This document shows, piece after piece, positions 62,694 through 64,000 of a stretch of DNA of 64,000 nt. Made by a program: the position numbers and the translations under genes. Under the pieces are notes generated by a model, which saw only the letters and a list, made by a program, of their open reading frames with translations, did not search any database and was not told the DNA's origin. The stretch's first letter is position 1. Each line of letters starts with the position of its first letter. The DNA is from Siphonodentalium dalli (taxonomy: Eukaryota; Mollusca; Scaphopoda; Gadilida; Siphonodentaliidae), in assembly GCA_032622095.1 (NCBI GenBank), contig CP136067.1:192846052-192910051 (forward strand). Direction: 5' to 3'.

Positions 62694-64000
62694 ATACTAT
62701 TTACGTGCTGATTAATTATGTTTGGCATATGAACAAAACTATGTATATTTTAATATTCCTTCTGTTGATGACGATTTGAACAAATGTGAATATTTCTGCA
62801 ACGTACAATGGTAGAAAAAGACGGCTTACAGTCAAGTGATACCCGAGTCAAGTGATACCATACAAAGTGATACCCAAATCGGTCAACTGATACCCAAGAT
62901 GGCCAAGTCATCTGATACCTTTTTGAGTCAAATGGTACCTTTTATCAAAAATTTTGATTTAGATACATTTGACGCAAAAAAAGACCTGAACCAATGACAC
63001 AGCAATTTTGGGTATCACTTGACCAATTAGAGTATCACTTTGCAAACAAAAACATGTTACTCACAGTTTTCCCGGCTGTCGCAGAACACGCGATCTGCAG
63101 TTCAGGTGAAAAGAAGGTATCAGTTTACTCGAGATTAGGTATCACTTGACCTTTTTTTTCCGAGAGTATCAGTTGGTTTGGGTATCACTTGTCCTGCACC
63201 CAATATGGTGAACCAAATAACACTGACAATTCGTTAATTAGTTCAGTTGGTATTTTACCAGTTTCTCGAAACGTCGACCAAATTACCAAAACTATTTATT
63301 AAGCAAAAAGCAGCAAACGGTTTTACACTTTTATTTATTATACAACTTTGACGCCCGTCATCAATTACTAACTATAAAGTATCACCGATTAGAATCTCGA
63401 ACACTGCTTTCTTATAGTTATATTTAGTTATAAATAGTTCAAGTGGCTTTTAGAATTCTAACTTTTATGCCAGGCATCAATTACTAAATTAGAGTATCAC
63501 TTCGTGTGTTTGCTTCAACATCTAATTGTCATATTTACAGGAATTTTGAAGTAATGCGTTAATTTTTATAATTAAATTATGATATATTTTTTACGATATG
63601 TACCCTATGAAAGTCGAACAAGAACTAAACGCTTGTTATCAGATAATATTTCCAGCGCGAAAAATCGATGCGACTCCGCGTCAGCGATTGGATGCTTTTG
63701 GATATGCGCAGAATGTGACAGCTACAAACCACGCCCAAATGTGTTAACGCCGCCCATCATGAAAATGTCCGGGAATGATCTACACTTGCGTCAGTTAATT
63801 TTTCGAATGATTGTTACATGCATACAACGTCGATTAATATTAAAATTATTCTTATAGTTTGAGGACAATTTAAAATTGAAATCCATCGATCTATTTTTTT
63901 TAATTTTTGGATTGGGAACTTAAATTATTGGAATCCTTTATATAACTTAATGAAGAAACATCCTCTATCGATCATGCACATAAAAATTATCAAGATCCTT
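62694..64000. other. right edge of the window
   Basis: Contains the mirrored TGATACC repeat block at 62830-63200. Beyond 63.2 kb I see AT-rich DNA with a few more GAGTATCAC words and no gene. Confidence 0.5.
62830..63200. repeat. mirrored TGATACC/GGTATCA motif block
   Basis: Five irregularly spaced TGATACC (plus TGGTACC) words read forward at 62836-62940. Six GTATCA words read in the complement at 63010-63190. About 70 bases separate the arms. The outer words (CAAGTGATACCC / GGGTATCACTTG) are exact inverted repeats. Confidence 0.7.

Overview
The window is animal nuclear DNA. It holds two split host genes with consensus GT/AG introns, many non-autonomous DNA transposons, and one nearly complete Polinton/Maverick (adintovirus-type) element. 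The repeat style (TTAA-flanked MITEs, a Helitron-like end, a tRNA-like SINE, diverged 'unable-to-assign' tandem families) and the protein divergence suggest a marine invertebrate, possibly a mollusc or other lophotrochozoan. The species cannot be fixed from the sequence.

Region 1 (1 to about 8.7 kb, perhaps to 11 kb) is the Polinton. Rightward genes are: a tandem PC4-like protein, the packaging ATPase, a basic small protein, an integrase with a C-terminal chromodomain, a small helical protein, the minor capsid (penton) protein, a basic small protein, the double jelly-roll major capsid protein and an adenain-type cysteine protease. A leftward family-B DNA polymerase lies beyond them. The gene block is very compact, with stop/start overlaps. 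Single-base frame breaks interrupt the PC4-like gene, the ATPase and the integrase; the capsid, protease and polymerase frames are open. The polymerase frame joins by consensus, phase-0 splice sites to two short exons carrying three C2H2-type zinc fingers. The left end lies outside the window and the right end was not identified.

Region 2 (12.95 to 32.05 kb, + strand) is a complete seven-exon orthologue of NHEJ1 (XLF/Cernunnos), the non-homologous end-joining scaffold, coding for about 329 residues. It ends in a short basic Ku-binding-type tail. Its introns carry most of the MITEs.

Region 3 (32.1 to 44.1 kb) is intergenic and made largely of repeats.

Region 4 (44.1 to 57.9 kb, - strand, convergent with NHEJ1) is TARDBP (TDP-43): the nuclear localisation signal plus first half of RRM1, the second half of RRM1, and RRM2 with the low-complexity tail. 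The exon for the N-terminal domain was not found and probably lies to the right. About 8.5 kb downstream of the RRM2 exon there is an in-phase exon coding a Tyr/Gly/Ser-rich prion-like tail, which implies an alternative C-terminus.

Region 5 (57.9 to 64 kb) holds repeats, including a hAT-like element with a perfect 8-bp target duplication, and no recognised gene.
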